Origin: Symmachiella dynata
Lineage (GTDB): Bacteria > Planctomycetota > Planctomycetia > Planctomycetales > Planctomycetaceae
Assembly: GCF_007747995.1 (NCBI RefSeq)
Contig: NZ_CP036276.1
Coordinates: forward strand, 5,818,001 to 5,882,000
Length of the DNA: 64,000 nt
Reading direction: 5' to 3'
This document shows, one piece after another, positions 26,794 through 33,996 of this stretch. A program made the position numbers and the translations under genes. The notes beneath the pieces were generated by a model. It had not been told where the DNA came from. It did no database searches and saw only the letters and a list, made by a program, of their open reading frames with translations. The number at the start of each line of letters is the position of its first letter. Within the stretch, counting starts at the first letter, position 1.

Positions 26794-26810
26794 AGCAGGT
26801 TCCGTGCCAA
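26794..26810 (-). promoter_or_regulatory. Sigma-54 promoter (P4)
   Basis: TTGGCACGGAACCTGCT on the minus strand, with complete TTGGCACG and TGCT and GG-N10-GC. 58 bases upstream of the DUF3309 start. Confidence 0.8.
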
Positions 26811-26906
26811 TCGCCAATTCTCATAAAATCCGCTGAAATACGAGGGCGATTGAAGCAGCAATAGAGACACTTCCGCAAATTTCGCGCGACGTGCGGTCAA
26901 GCTGAG

Positions 26907-26918
26907 CGCTCAACGATC
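26907..26918 (+). promoter_or_regulatory. Candidate activator site for P4
   Basis: CGCTCAACGATC, 11 of 12 to YGYTCAACGACC. It lies about 97 bases upstream of P4, the usual distance for NtrC-type activators. Confidence 0.55.
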
Positions 26919-27140
26919 AAGCCTGTTCGCCATCCCCTCACATGCAGAAGGCTCCCCCTCAACGCCCCCGACAGAACGCGGCATGAGGGAACGGATCAGC
27001 GGATGCAGTCGTCGCGCCGGCGGCAATATTTGGGAGCGCTCGACGTACCTCTTAGGTTTCGAGCTTATCAGGCTTCCAGCTCATTCCACCGAAAGGCAAG
27101 CTCGGTGGACGTCAGTCAATCGTCACTCCACCACTCTGAG

Positions 27141-27152
27141 TGTTCAACGACC
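27141..27152 (+). promoter_or_regulatory. Candidate activator site for P5
   Basis: TGTTCAACGACC, an exact match to YGYTCAACGACC, 43 bases upstream of P5. The preceding CTGAG is also shared with the site at 26907. Confidence 0.55.
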
Positions 27153-27194
27153 GGTCTCAGCCACCAAAAACGCTCAAATTCCGCGATTTTAGTG

Positions 27195-27214
27195 TTCGGC
27201 ACACGGCTTGCTTT
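27195..27214 (+). promoter_or_regulatory. Sigma-54 promoter (P5)
   Basis: TTCGGCACACGGCTTGCTTT, with GGCAC, TTGCTTT and GG-N10-GC. 63 bases before the GTG start of the PH-domain gene. Confidence 0.8.
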
Positions 27215-27276
27215 AACCACATAGAAGAGGAAGCTGGTTGACCAAGCACTGAACTTAAAAAATCAAGGAGATGGTC

Positions 27277-27975
27277 GTGAACACCACCGAAACTTTGACG
27301 TATCGCTGCCCGCACTGTACTGCAGTGATGGATGTGGAATCACAACTGATTGGAGAAAACATCGCGTGTGTCGACTGCGGCAAGCCGATTCAAATCGAGG
27401 CGCCGCAGTCAATCCCGGTCAGCGAAACTTCATCGACCGGTGTTCAGAGTCCCCCGGTGGTTGAAGTGCCCGCCGATGAAGAGCGGACTCTTCAAACGCT
27501 GCACCCAGCGATGTTTCGCAACCATCCTTTCATCTACCTGGGCATCGTATTGTTGTTTGCCCTCGGTTTGGCAGGTCTCGTGTTATTCCTTGCGGCTGAG
27601 GCGAACGTCGATCTTGTCGCGTGGGACCTCAACAACTGGGACGTGCTGGAAGGGGAATCGTTGCTGTGGATCAGCCTGGCGTTGATGGCGGTCAGCACTG
27701 TCACTTACTTGGCTTGGCGAATCAAGATCATGTTTGTCACTTTGCAGGTCACAACGGACCGTTGCATCTTTCAGCGAGGGCTCATCGCACGCACCACCTC
27801 TGAAGTCCGACACGATGACGTTCGTAATATGCAGATCGATCAAACCGTCCTCCAGCGCATACTGGGTGTGGGCTCGCTGGCCATCTCCAGCTCTGGACAA
27901 GATGACTTTGAAATCCGCGCCAAAGGGATTCCACAACCTGAATCCGTGGTGGAAACCATTCGGAATTACCAATAA
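27277..27975 (+). CDS. Zinc-ribbon bacterial PH-domain membrane protein
   Basis: 232 residues. The N-terminal zinc ribbon has CPHC and CVDCGKPI pairs. A linker is followed by two transmembrane helices (about 83-105 and 128-148) and a bPH_2 (DUF304/YdbT-like) domain with VTTDRCIFQRGLIARTTSEVRHDDVRNMQIDQ and ILGVGSLAISSSGQ. GTG at 27277 is the likely start: AAGGAG ends at 27270, six bases before it, while the ATG at 27271 abuts the Shine-Dalgarno directly. It is driven by P5 and precedes the AI-2E permease by about 70 bases. Confidence 0.85.
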   Translation: MNTTETLTYRCPHCTAVMDVESQLIGENIACVDCGKPIQIEAPQSIPVSETSSTGVQSPPVVEVPADEERTLQTLHPAMFRNHPFIYLGIVLLFALGLAGLVLFLAAEANVDLVAWDLNNWDVLEGESLLWISLALMAVSTVTYLAWRIKIMFVTLQVTTDRCIFQRGLIARTTSEVRHDDVRNMQIDQTVLQRILGVGSLAISSSGQDDFEIRAKGIPQPESVVETIRNYQ

Positions 27976-28047
27976 GTCTGGGCCGTGTTGTCGTTAGTCG
28001 GTTGTCTGTTAAAAAATGCCTCAAGCGCGAGACAAGGGATATCTGTC

Positions 28048-30009
28048 ATGGTAGATAAAAACGCGGCAACGCATGGTTCAGGACGTTCGTACACGCTGTT
28101 GATCTTGGCATTCGTGATTGCCGCGCTCTATTTGGCCAAAGAGATATTATTGCCGCTTTCTCTCGCCATCTTGCTAAGCTTCGTCCTCACCCCCCTGGTG
28201 AGCCGTTTGGAACGGTTGCGTCTTGGGCGAATCCCTTCAGTGATCATCGTATGTGCGATTGCATTCTCTGCCATTGGAGGCGCGGGCTGGCTGGCTACGA
28301 ATCAACTCATTGAGTTGAGTACGCGACTGCCGGATTATAAAGACAATCTGATCGATAAGATCCACAACCTGCAAAACGGGACCGGTGAGAAACTCGAAAA
28401 GGCCAAGCAAGCACTCGAAGACATTGGCACAGAATTGTCGGAAGGCGGCGACGTTGCCGACAAAGAGCAAGATTCCGCCGAGACCTCTGATCAGCCGGCA
28501 TTGCAGAAAAACATACTGGGGTGGCTAAACCCTCAAAAACAGGCCGATGGCTCGAAAGACAACCCGGTGGAAGTCAAAGTGGTCTCCCTGCCCCCTTCCC
28601 CGTTGAATCAGATTCAAACGTGGTTGGGGCCGCTTGTGGCGCCATTGTCCACGGCGGGTATCGTCGTCGTGCTGGTGGTTTTTATTCTGGTCAAGCGAGA
28701 AGATTTGCGGAATCGGGTGATCCAACTCGTCGGCACTTCGAAACTGTACGCCACAACAGAAGCGATCGAAGACGCCACCGACCGCTTGAGCCGTTATCTA
28801 CGGATGCAGTTGTTGATCAACATCATTTATGGTGTCGTCGTTGCTGTTACTTTGATGTTTTTGGACGTCCCCAACGCGATTCTGTGGGGCGTGATGGGGA
28901 CGATGCTGCGGTTCTTGCCATATATCGGTCCCTGGATCTCAGCCGCTATGCCGATCGCACTGACAATGGCGATCTCCGATGGCTGGTCGCTTCCCTTGAT
29001 GACCATCGGACTGTTCGTCAGCTTGGAACTGGTGGTGAACAATGTGCTGGAACCTTGGTTGTACGGCAGTAGCATTGGTGTCTCATCGTTGGGTGTTATC
29101 CTCGCAGCGATTTTCTGGACCTGGCTGTGGGGACCGGTGGGATTGGTACTGGCGATGCCGTTGACGGTCTGTTTGGTGGTTCTAGGCAAGTATGTTCCGC
29201 AACTCGGTTTCCTGCCATTATTGTTAGGAGACCGCTCAGCTCTTGAGCCGTATGAACAGATGTATCAAAGATTATTGACGGCAGAAGACTATGAAGCGAA
29301 CGAATTGGCTGAAGAGTACCTCAAAAATGCGAGCGTGACGGAATTTTATGACGACGTGTTGATGCCCGCCCTGCAGTTGGCCGAGCAAGACCGACATGCG
29401 GCTCTGCTCAGCGAACAACAAGAAACCGTGGTGAACGACTCTGCACGAGAACTCGTCGAGGAGTTGGGCGAACGATTGCCCCAAGAACCACTGCCGGAGA
29501 ACGGGGCTTGCGGACCAGAGGCTCAGGAGCACGTACTTTGTATTCCGGTGCGCGACCAAGCTGATGAAACGGTCGCGTTAATGACCGGTCAACTGCTGCG
29601 GTCTGAAGGATGTCACGTCGAAGTGGGATCAATCGATATGCTGGCGAGTGAAGCGATCAACCGGATTGAAACTCAACAGTGCCAAATCGCGATCCTCATC
29701 CTGCTGCCGCCGCTGGGGGCACGCAAGGGACGCTACCTTTGTAAACGGTTGAGCCAGCAGTACCCCGATTTGCAAATCGTCGTTGCACTGATGCATGGTG
29801 AAAAGTACGGCAAATCGAAGCAACGTTTATTAAATGCCGGGGCCAACGTCGTTGCAACGAGTCTGCCGGACTTAATCACCTCCGTACGCCAGGCACGCTT
29901 CAATGTCCAACAAGCGTCCCACTCGCACAGTTCCACAGAGGAGTCCGTCCCAGTAGAGCAAAATGCCGTCCCTGTTGCCGCCGCACAGCCCGTTGATCAC
30001 CAACCCTAA
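28048..30009 (+). CDS. AI-2E family permease with large C-terminal cytosolic extension
   Basis: 653 residues; typical AI-2E/PerM/YdiK family members have 340-400. The N-terminal two helices, the long soluble insert (about 100-185) and the six-helix core with LMFLDVPNAILWGVMGTMLRFLPYIGPW and LAAIFWTWLWGPVGLVLAMPLTV mark the family. Beyond residue 390 it continues with a helical region, then a domain (about 500-620) reading VLCIPVRDQADE, CHVEVGSIDMLASEAINRI, IAILILLPPLGARKG and LQIVVALMHGE. This resembles a cobalamin-binding or receiver-like Rossmann fold lacking its active Asp or His. ATG at 28048 has AAGGG upstream. Substrate is unknown; AI-2 transport should not be assumed. Confidence 0.88.
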   Translation: MVDKNAATHGSGRSYTLLILAFVIAALYLAKEILLPLSLAILLSFVLTPLVSRLERLRLGRIPSVIIVCAIAFSAIGGAGWLATNQLIELSTRLPDYKDNLIDKIHNLQNGTGEKLEKAKQALEDIGTELSEGGDVADKEQDSAETSDQPALQKNILGWLNPQKQADGSKDNPVEVKVVSLPPSPLNQIQTWLGPLVAPLSTAGIVVVLVVFILVKREDLRNRVIQLVGTSKLYATTEAIEDATDRLSRYLRMQLLINIIYGVVVAVTLMFLDVPNAILWGVMGTMLRFLPYIGPWISAAMPIALTMAISDGWSLPLMTIGLFVSLELVVNNVLEPWLYGSSIGVSSLGVILAAIFWTWLWGPVGLVLAMPLTVCLVVLGKYVPQLGFLPLLLGDRSALEPYEQMYQRLLTAEDYEANELAEEYLKNASVTEFYDDVLMPALQLAEQDRHAALLSEQQETVVNDSARELVEELGERLPQEPLPENGACGPEAQEHVLCIPVRDQADETVALMTGQLLRSEGCHVEVGSIDMLASEAINRIETQQCQIAILILLPPLGARKGRYLCKRLSQQYPDLQIVVALMHGEKYGKSKQRLLNAGANVVATSLPDLITSVRQARFNVQQASHSHSSTEESVPVEQNAVPVAAAQPVDHQP

Positions 30010-30059
30010 AGTATTTCCGGATCATTATTAATCCCTGCATTCTGCTTTGCCCCGTATCT

Positions 30060-30071
30060 GGTCGTTAAGCA
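30060..30071 (-). promoter_or_regulatory. Candidate activator site for P6
   Basis: Minus strand TGCTTAACGACC, 11 of 12 to YGYTCAACGACC, about 87 bases upstream of P6. Confidence 0.5.
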
Positions 30072-30112
30072 GCCAATTCGAAAGTTGATCTACCAATTGA
30101 GAGGAGTTTTCG

Positions 30113-30151
30113 ATGAAATTATCACAATTCATCGCTGTTTTGGGCAGCTAG
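30113..30151 (+). CDS. Very short open frame with strong ribosome site
   Basis: MKLSQFIAVLGS followed by TAG, preceded six bases upstream by GAGGAG (30101-30106). The start looks like the beginning of a signal peptide, so this may be the remnant of a truncated gene; alternatively it is a leader peptide. It ends six bases before the sigma-54 box P6. Coding status is unproven. Confidence 0.3.
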   Translation: MKLSQFIAVLGS

Positions 30152-30157
30152 AAATGC

Positions 30158-30174
30158 TTGGCATGCTATCTGCA
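30158..30174 (+). promoter_or_regulatory. Sigma-54 promoter (P6)
   Basis: TTGGCATGCTATCTGCA: TTGGCA and TGCA with GG-N10-GC. 61 bases before the DUF2383 gene. Confidence 0.75.
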
Positions 30175-30234
30175 GTATAGATGGAATTACTACATTTTCA
30201 GGAGATATCAACGACAACTGATCGGAGAAATCCC

Positions 30235-30702
30235 ATGACATCCGAATCTCAAAATAGACTCAATCAAAGAACGATTACCGCTTTGCAAGAACTCATCGAG
30301 ATTAATCTCGATAGCTATAACGGGTTTACGAAGGCAGCGAATCTGATCGAGGATACGACATTACAACATCATTTTGCCGGCGTCGCCCAGGAACGAATTA
30401 GGCAGGCTGTCGGTCTACAGCAACTCATTGACAGTGATGATGAGCAACCGCTAATCGAAGGCAGTATCGCCGGACGAATTCATCGAGCGATCATGGATTG
30501 GAAAGATACGTTTAGTGAAGGGCCCAATGCGGTATTGACCGAAGTGAAACGCGGCGAAGACTACATCAAAGCCAAATACGAGGCTGTACTCTCACGAACG
30601 GCCGGTAGCAAAGCGGCTGGCCTTCTCAAACGCCAATACGCCGCCGTTCAACAGGCACGCAACCGCATTTGCGAACTTCGCACGAAATTTACCGCGACCT
30701 AA
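30235..30702 (+). CDS. PA2169/DUF2383 family four-helix-bundle protein
   Basis: 155 residues forming a predicted ferritin-like four-helix bundle of the DUF2383 family: LNQRTITALQELIEINLDSYNGFTKAANLIED, then LQHHFAGVAQERIRQAVGLQQLI, and the C-terminal pair with RGEDYIKAKYEAVL. The name derives from a Pseudomonas protein of unknown role; members are commonly found in stress loci with CsbD and BON genes. GGAG lies about eight bases before the ATG. It is the first gene downstream of P6. Confidence 0.87.
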   Translation: MTSESQNRLNQRTITALQELIEINLDSYNGFTKAANLIEDTTLQHHFAGVAQERIRQAVGLQQLIDSDDEQPLIEGSIAGRIHRAIMDWKDTFSEGPNAVLTEVKRGEDYIKAKYEAVLSRTAGSKAAGLLKRQYAAVQQARNRICELRTKFTAT

Positions 30703-30865
30703 TTCTCGACGTCGCCGTTGACGTTGAGAGGGAAGCATGTTGGTATGCCATGAGGTCGAGTGCGTATTCCACTGGTTTGGATTGCCGACTTCACTCAGAT
30801 CGAATACGGTTTGCTCGTCTCCATGTTACCTTCGAACGACAGTCTCTTTTGAAAAGATCAAACAG

Positions 30866-31144
30866 ATGTCATTTCTTGAAATCCTGGTGTTGTTATTAAT
30901 TGCTGGAATCTGTGGCGGACTGGCACAGGCGCTCTGTGGCTATTCTCGCGGAGGGTGTCTGATCTCCATCGTGATTGGGTTCATTGGTGCCTTCTTGGGC
31001 ACATGGCTGGCGCGACTCGCTGAATTGCCAGAGATGTTCGCCATCACCATTGGCGACACAACCTTCCCAATCCTCTGGTCAATTATTGGCGGGGCACTGT
31101 TTGCCGCCATCATAGGTTTCATCACACAACGTCCGTCCAAATAA
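30866..31144 (+). CDS. GlsB/YeaQ/YmgE family membrane protein
   Basis: 92 residues, three transmembrane helices with the glycine-rich turns of transglycosylase-associated/GlsB proteins: LLLIAGICGGLAQALCGYSRGGCLISIVIGFIGAFLG. A 20-residue insertion between helices 2 and 3 (ARLAELPEMFAITIGDTTFPI) makes it slightly longer than average. Family members are stress-induced; function unknown. The Shine-Dalgarno is weak. No clear sigma-54 box precedes it, so it may be read from the upstream unit. Confidence 0.85.
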   Translation: MSFLEILVLLLIAGICGGLAQALCGYSRGGCLISIVIGFIGAFLGTWLARLAELPEMFAITIGDTTFPILWSIIGGALFAAIIGFITQRPSK

Positions 31145-31256
31145 AGTTACTCTTCCCCTTTCGGTTGGCTGGCCGACCAGGCGCTCGTCATCGATAGGTC
31201 CGCAGCACTCCGTCAATCGCCAGCAGCTTTGATCAATTCATTGAGGAGGTATCAAG

Positions 31257-31709
31257 ATGAGTGATTCCCGTGAAGATCTGGAAGCGCGCGTCGAAAAACT
31301 CGAACATGAACTTCAGGTTGAACAAAATTCGCACAAGGCAAAGAAGTCCGTTCGCGCCCGCTCCCACAAAAAACTCCTTGGTTTGCCGCTCTACGATGTC
31401 GCCATCGGTCCCGATTTTGAGAGCGGCGAGGCACGCGGGCATGCCAAAGGGATTTTCGCCATCGGTGATCAAGCCACCGGAGTGATCGCTGTCGGGGGCA
31501 TCGCTCAAGGCGGGGTGGCCATTGGCGGACTGGCGTGTGGACTTTTGAGTTTAGGGGGCTGCGCGTTCGGTCTGTTGGGAGTTGTCGGTGGCGTGGCCCT
31601 TGGTGGATTCGCTTACGGGGGAGTGGCGGTCGGGTTGAAAGCCATTGGCGGTGTTGCTGTCGATCCGGGATGGTTTGGCGACGCACAATTGCCCATCACC
31701 AAGCCGTAA
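31257..31709 (+). CDS. Coiled-coil protein with glycine-rich 10-residue repeats
   Basis: 150 residues. An N-terminal heptad coiled coil (DLEARVEKLEHELQVEQN) and a basic linker lead to about six degenerate 10-residue repeats of the form G-hydrophobic-x-small-hydrophobic-G-G-x-A-x (for example TGVIAVGGIAQ, GGVAIGGLAC, GLLSLGGCAF, GGFAYGGVAVG). The periodicity suggests a compact beta-solenoid or membrane-inserted sheet rather than helices. No family name can be given. GAGGAGG precedes the ATG. Unknown function; its place in the stress island suggests an envelope role. Confidence 0.75.
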   Translation: MSDSREDLEARVEKLEHELQVEQNSHKAKKSVRARSHKKLLGLPLYDVAIGPDFESGEARGHAKGIFAIGDQATGVIAVGGIAQGGVAIGGLACGLLSLGGCAFGLLGVVGGVALGGFAYGGVAVGLKAIGGVAVDPGWFGDAQLPITKP

Positions 31710-31723
31710 AACTGCTGTCGCTC

Positions 31724-32647
31724 TCAGGTCGGCAGGTTGGGCGACGCCACATAATCGGCACCGACAATCACTTTCAGAGCAGAGGGACAGATCTCGAACT
31801 CTACGGTGCCCTTGGTGAGCAAATTTCCGTCAGCGGTGAAGGCCATCGGCGGGTCCGATTCAATACGGACTTTTTTTGTGCGCTGGAAAAGAATGTTCTC
31901 ATTTTCCCGATAGTCACCCAACGCATAATCGGTGGCGAGACCGGCGATTTGTATCGGCTCGCAATCGCGGACGATCACAACATCCATGAAGCCATCTTCA
32001 AGACTCGCGTCTGGTGCAACCGTGAGACCGGTGCCCGATGTGCGACCGTTGGCCACAAAAACATTCAGCGCCTCGATCTGTTGCGGGGGGTGGTCGTCAA
32101 ACTGCACGGTTAAGTCATAGCAAATCAACTCCGACAGGACGTCGACCACACCGCGGAGATAGACCAGCGGGCCCCAGAATTGTTTCATGTCAGCGGTCAA
32201 TTGATCCATGAATTGACCGGTGTTGCCTCCCGTGGCCATGTTGCTGAAGTGTGAGCATTCGCTGTCGTTCACAGCCCGGACGAGGTCAACCTGCCTTGTC
32301 TCAGCCACATCGACAAGTTCGGCCGCCTGCTGAACGTCGAGAGGAATGGCCAGCGTCCGGCAAAAGTCGTTTCCGGTCCCTAACGGCAGGATCCCTAAGG
32401 TCGACGTGGCACCTGCATGCATTAACCCCTGCACGGCAGAGTTCACGGTCCCGTCCCCCCCGGCAGCAATCACCGTCTGAGCACCGTTGCGGGAGACCTG
32501 TTCCACCAGCTTGCGTGCTTCTGCATCCGAACCAGGTTGATGCACCGTCACATCAGGGCGGCTTTGAAACAACGCCAGCACATCTTGATTCGCCTCAGCA
32601 GAGCCGGCGTGACTGTTCCAGAGAAGATGAATGGGCGTTTCACTCAT
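31724..32647 (-). CDS. Diacylglycerol kinase-like lipid kinase (YegS/BmrU/DgkB type)
   Basis: 307 residues of the DAGK catalytic domain family. NSHAG begins the nucleotide site (residues 10-14), GGDGTVN lies at about 65-71 and LGTGNDFCRTL at about 92-102. The C-terminal beta domain includes NVFVANGRTSGTGLTVAPDASLEDGFMDV. It phosphorylates diacylglycerol or a related lipid alcohol at the membrane surface. ATG at 32647 starts MSETPIHLLW; the frame is open further upstream without a better ribosome site. It is convergent with the preceding gene and divergent from ferritin. Confidence 0.9.
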   Translation of the reverse strand: MSETPIHLLWNSHAGSAEANQDVLALFQSRPDVTVHQPGSDAEARKLVEQVSRNGAQTVIAAGGDGTVNSAVQGLMHAGATSTLGILPLGTGNDFCRTLAIPLDVQQAAELVDVAETRQVDLVRAVNDSECSHFSNMATGGNTGQFMDQLTADMKQFWGPLVYLRGVVDVLSELICYDLTVQFDDHPPQQIEALNVFVANGRTSGTGLTVAPDASLEDGFMDVVIVRDCEPIQIAGLATDYALGDYRENENILFQRTKKVRIESDPPMAFTADGNLLTKGTVEFEICPSALKVIVGADYVASPNLPT

Positions 32648-32721
32648 GGGTGAGCTTTCTTTAATCCTTGAGCACATTGAGTCAGGCTGGACAACACTGT
32701 TCGCCCTCCCATCGAGTTGGT

Positions 32722-32733
32722 TGTTCGGCGACC
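32722..32733 (+). promoter_or_regulatory. Weak activator-site candidate for P7
   Basis: TGTTCGGCGACC, 10 of 12 to YGYTCAACGACC, 118 bases upstream of P7. Confidence 0.3.
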
Positions 32734-32850
32734 ATTTCCAGGTCATCTCAGCCGGAAGCCAATGCAATATTTCCATCAGCCATGGCGAAATCAACTCAAT
32801 TCCAAACGTTTTGCGTCAAAAAACGCTCCCGGGTTATCGCATAGGCAGGA

Positions 32851-32869
32851 TCGGCACGGCAACTGCTCT
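32851..32869 (+). promoter_or_regulatory. Sigma-54 promoter (P7)
   Basis: TCGGCACGGCAACTGCTCT: GGCACG and CTGCT with GG-N10-GC, 74 bases upstream of the ferritin ATG. Confidence 0.75.
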
Positions 32870-32942
32870 TAAAAGAAAACTATTGCGAGAAATGCAAAAC
32901 GAACCTTCGAATCTTCACTAAGACAGTCAGTTGAGGTCAATC

Positions 32943-33455
32943 ATGACTAAAGAACTCGTGTTCAACGCCTTGAATGAACAAGTCGGATCAGAATTATCGG
33001 CGTGGTATTCCTATCTAGGAATGTCAGCTTGGTGCTCGTCACAACAACTCAACGGCAGTGCGAGATGGCTGCGGGCACAGGCCCAGGAAGAGTACACGCA
33101 TGCGATGAAACTCTATGATTTCTTGGTCGAACGGAATGCCCCCGTGCAATTGAAGCAGATCGAACCTCCCCAAGCAGAGTTTGAATCGATTGTCGAAATC
33201 TTTCACGCTGCATTGAAGCAGGAGGAAGAGAACACACAGCGGATCGACGCTATCTTTCAAATGGCATTGGACCAACGCGCATTCGCTTCGCTTGTCGAGC
33301 TGCAGTGGTTCATCACGGAGCAGGTTGAAGAGGAAAAAACGGCCCGTGAAAACCTGGCCAAAGTCAAAATGGTCAGCCAGGATCCGGCAGCCATCCTGGA
33401 ATTCGACCGCGTGTTAGGGGAACGCGACTTGGTGCTGGACACCAGCCCCGCTTAA
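32943..33455 (+). CDS. ftnA: Bacterial non-heme ferritin
   Basis: 170 residues. Numbered from ATG 32943, all ferroxidase and third-site residues of E. coli FtnA fall at identical positions: E17, Y24, E50, H53, E94, E126, Q127 and E130. The protein should oxidise and store iron as a 24-mer in the cytosol. GAGG lies six bases upstream of this ATG. A sigma-54 box (P7) precedes it, which is unusual because bacterial ferritins are normally controlled through Fur or small RNAs. Confidence 0.95.
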   Translation: MTKELVFNALNEQVGSELSAWYSYLGMSAWCSSQQLNGSARWLRAQAQEEYTHAMKLYDFLVERNAPVQLKQIEPPQAEFESIVEIFHAALKQEEENTQRIDAIFQMALDQRAFASLVELQWFITEQVEEEKTARENLAKVKMVSQDPAAILEFDRVLGERDLVLDTSPA

Positions 33456-33481
33456 TGCTGGCCGATGAGCCGGTTGAAAAA

Positions 33482-33563
33482 GGGTGCCACGGGCGGCTTG
33501 TCCGCCAGTGCTAACTGTGTGACGGGCAAAAACAGTGCGGGACAAGCCAGCAGTAGCACCCGA
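33482..33563. repeat. GGGTGCCAC dispersed palindrome, copy 2
   Basis: GGGTGCCACGGGCGGCTTGTCCGCC through AAGCCAGCAGTAGCACCC; same element as 25433-25513, here between ferritin and the Pmp3-like gene. Confidence 0.7.
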
Positions 33564-33667
33564 CTCGCATATGTTTTTTTTTCAACGGACTGTTATACCG
33601 CCGTCATCAACGCTGGCACTGAATCTCTCATCATTTTCAACAAAAAACGATTTACCAGGAGTCCAAA

Positions 33668-33874
33668 ATGTCTAACCAGGTTTCGCCCGTTTCCCACGAT
33701 GTAAAATCACCGACGGCAGATGTCATCCGTATTTTATTGGCCATCCTGTTACCCCCGGTCGGGGTGTTTTTACAGGTCGGCTTGGGAATGCATTTCTGGC
33801 TGAATATTCTGCTGACGATTCTGGGATACGTCCCGGGGATCATTCATGCGGTCTGGATTATTGTGCGGAAATGA
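33668..33874 (+). CDS. YqaE/Pmp3 family membrane protein
   Basis: 68 residues with the Pmp3/YqaE signature ILLAILLPPVGVFLQVGLGMHFWLNILLTILGYVPGIIHAVWII: two transmembrane helices joined by a GxxFWLNIxLT turn. Homologues are induced by salt or cold and modulate membrane potential. CAGGAG ends seven bases before the ATG. Last clear member of the stress island. Confidence 0.93.
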   Translation: MSNQVSPVSHDVKSPTADVIRILLAILLPPVGVFLQVGLGMHFWLNILLTILGYVPGIIHAVWIIVRK

Positions 33875-33996
33875 ACCTGGAATGTATTTCTTGAAAGGAC
33901 ACTTGTCATTCTTGAGCTCCTTAAAAGGAGTCCCGACGAGTGTATGGTCGACACGTGATTGACTTCATGCACGAGCATCACGGCTGAAGGAGTACT

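Larger units (their letters stand above)
26737..27276. other. Divergent control region with P4 and P5
   Basis: 540 bases between the minus-strand small-protein series and the plus-strand PH/AI-2E unit. Both directions have a sigma-54 box (26794-26810 minus; 27195-27214 plus) and two activator-site candidates lie between them. No coding capacity is evident. Confidence 0.75.

Noticed and set aside
26798-26806. EcfG-like general-stress promoter (GGAAC-N17-CGTT) before DUF3309
   Set aside because: GGAAC lies inside a much better sigma-54 match, and no EcfG/PhyR genes are seen in the window.
31170-31187. CTGGCCGACCAGGCGCTC as a sigma-54 box before the glycine-repeat gene
   Set aside because: GG-N10-GC spacing fits, but the CACG and TTGC bases are missing; too weak to count with the others.
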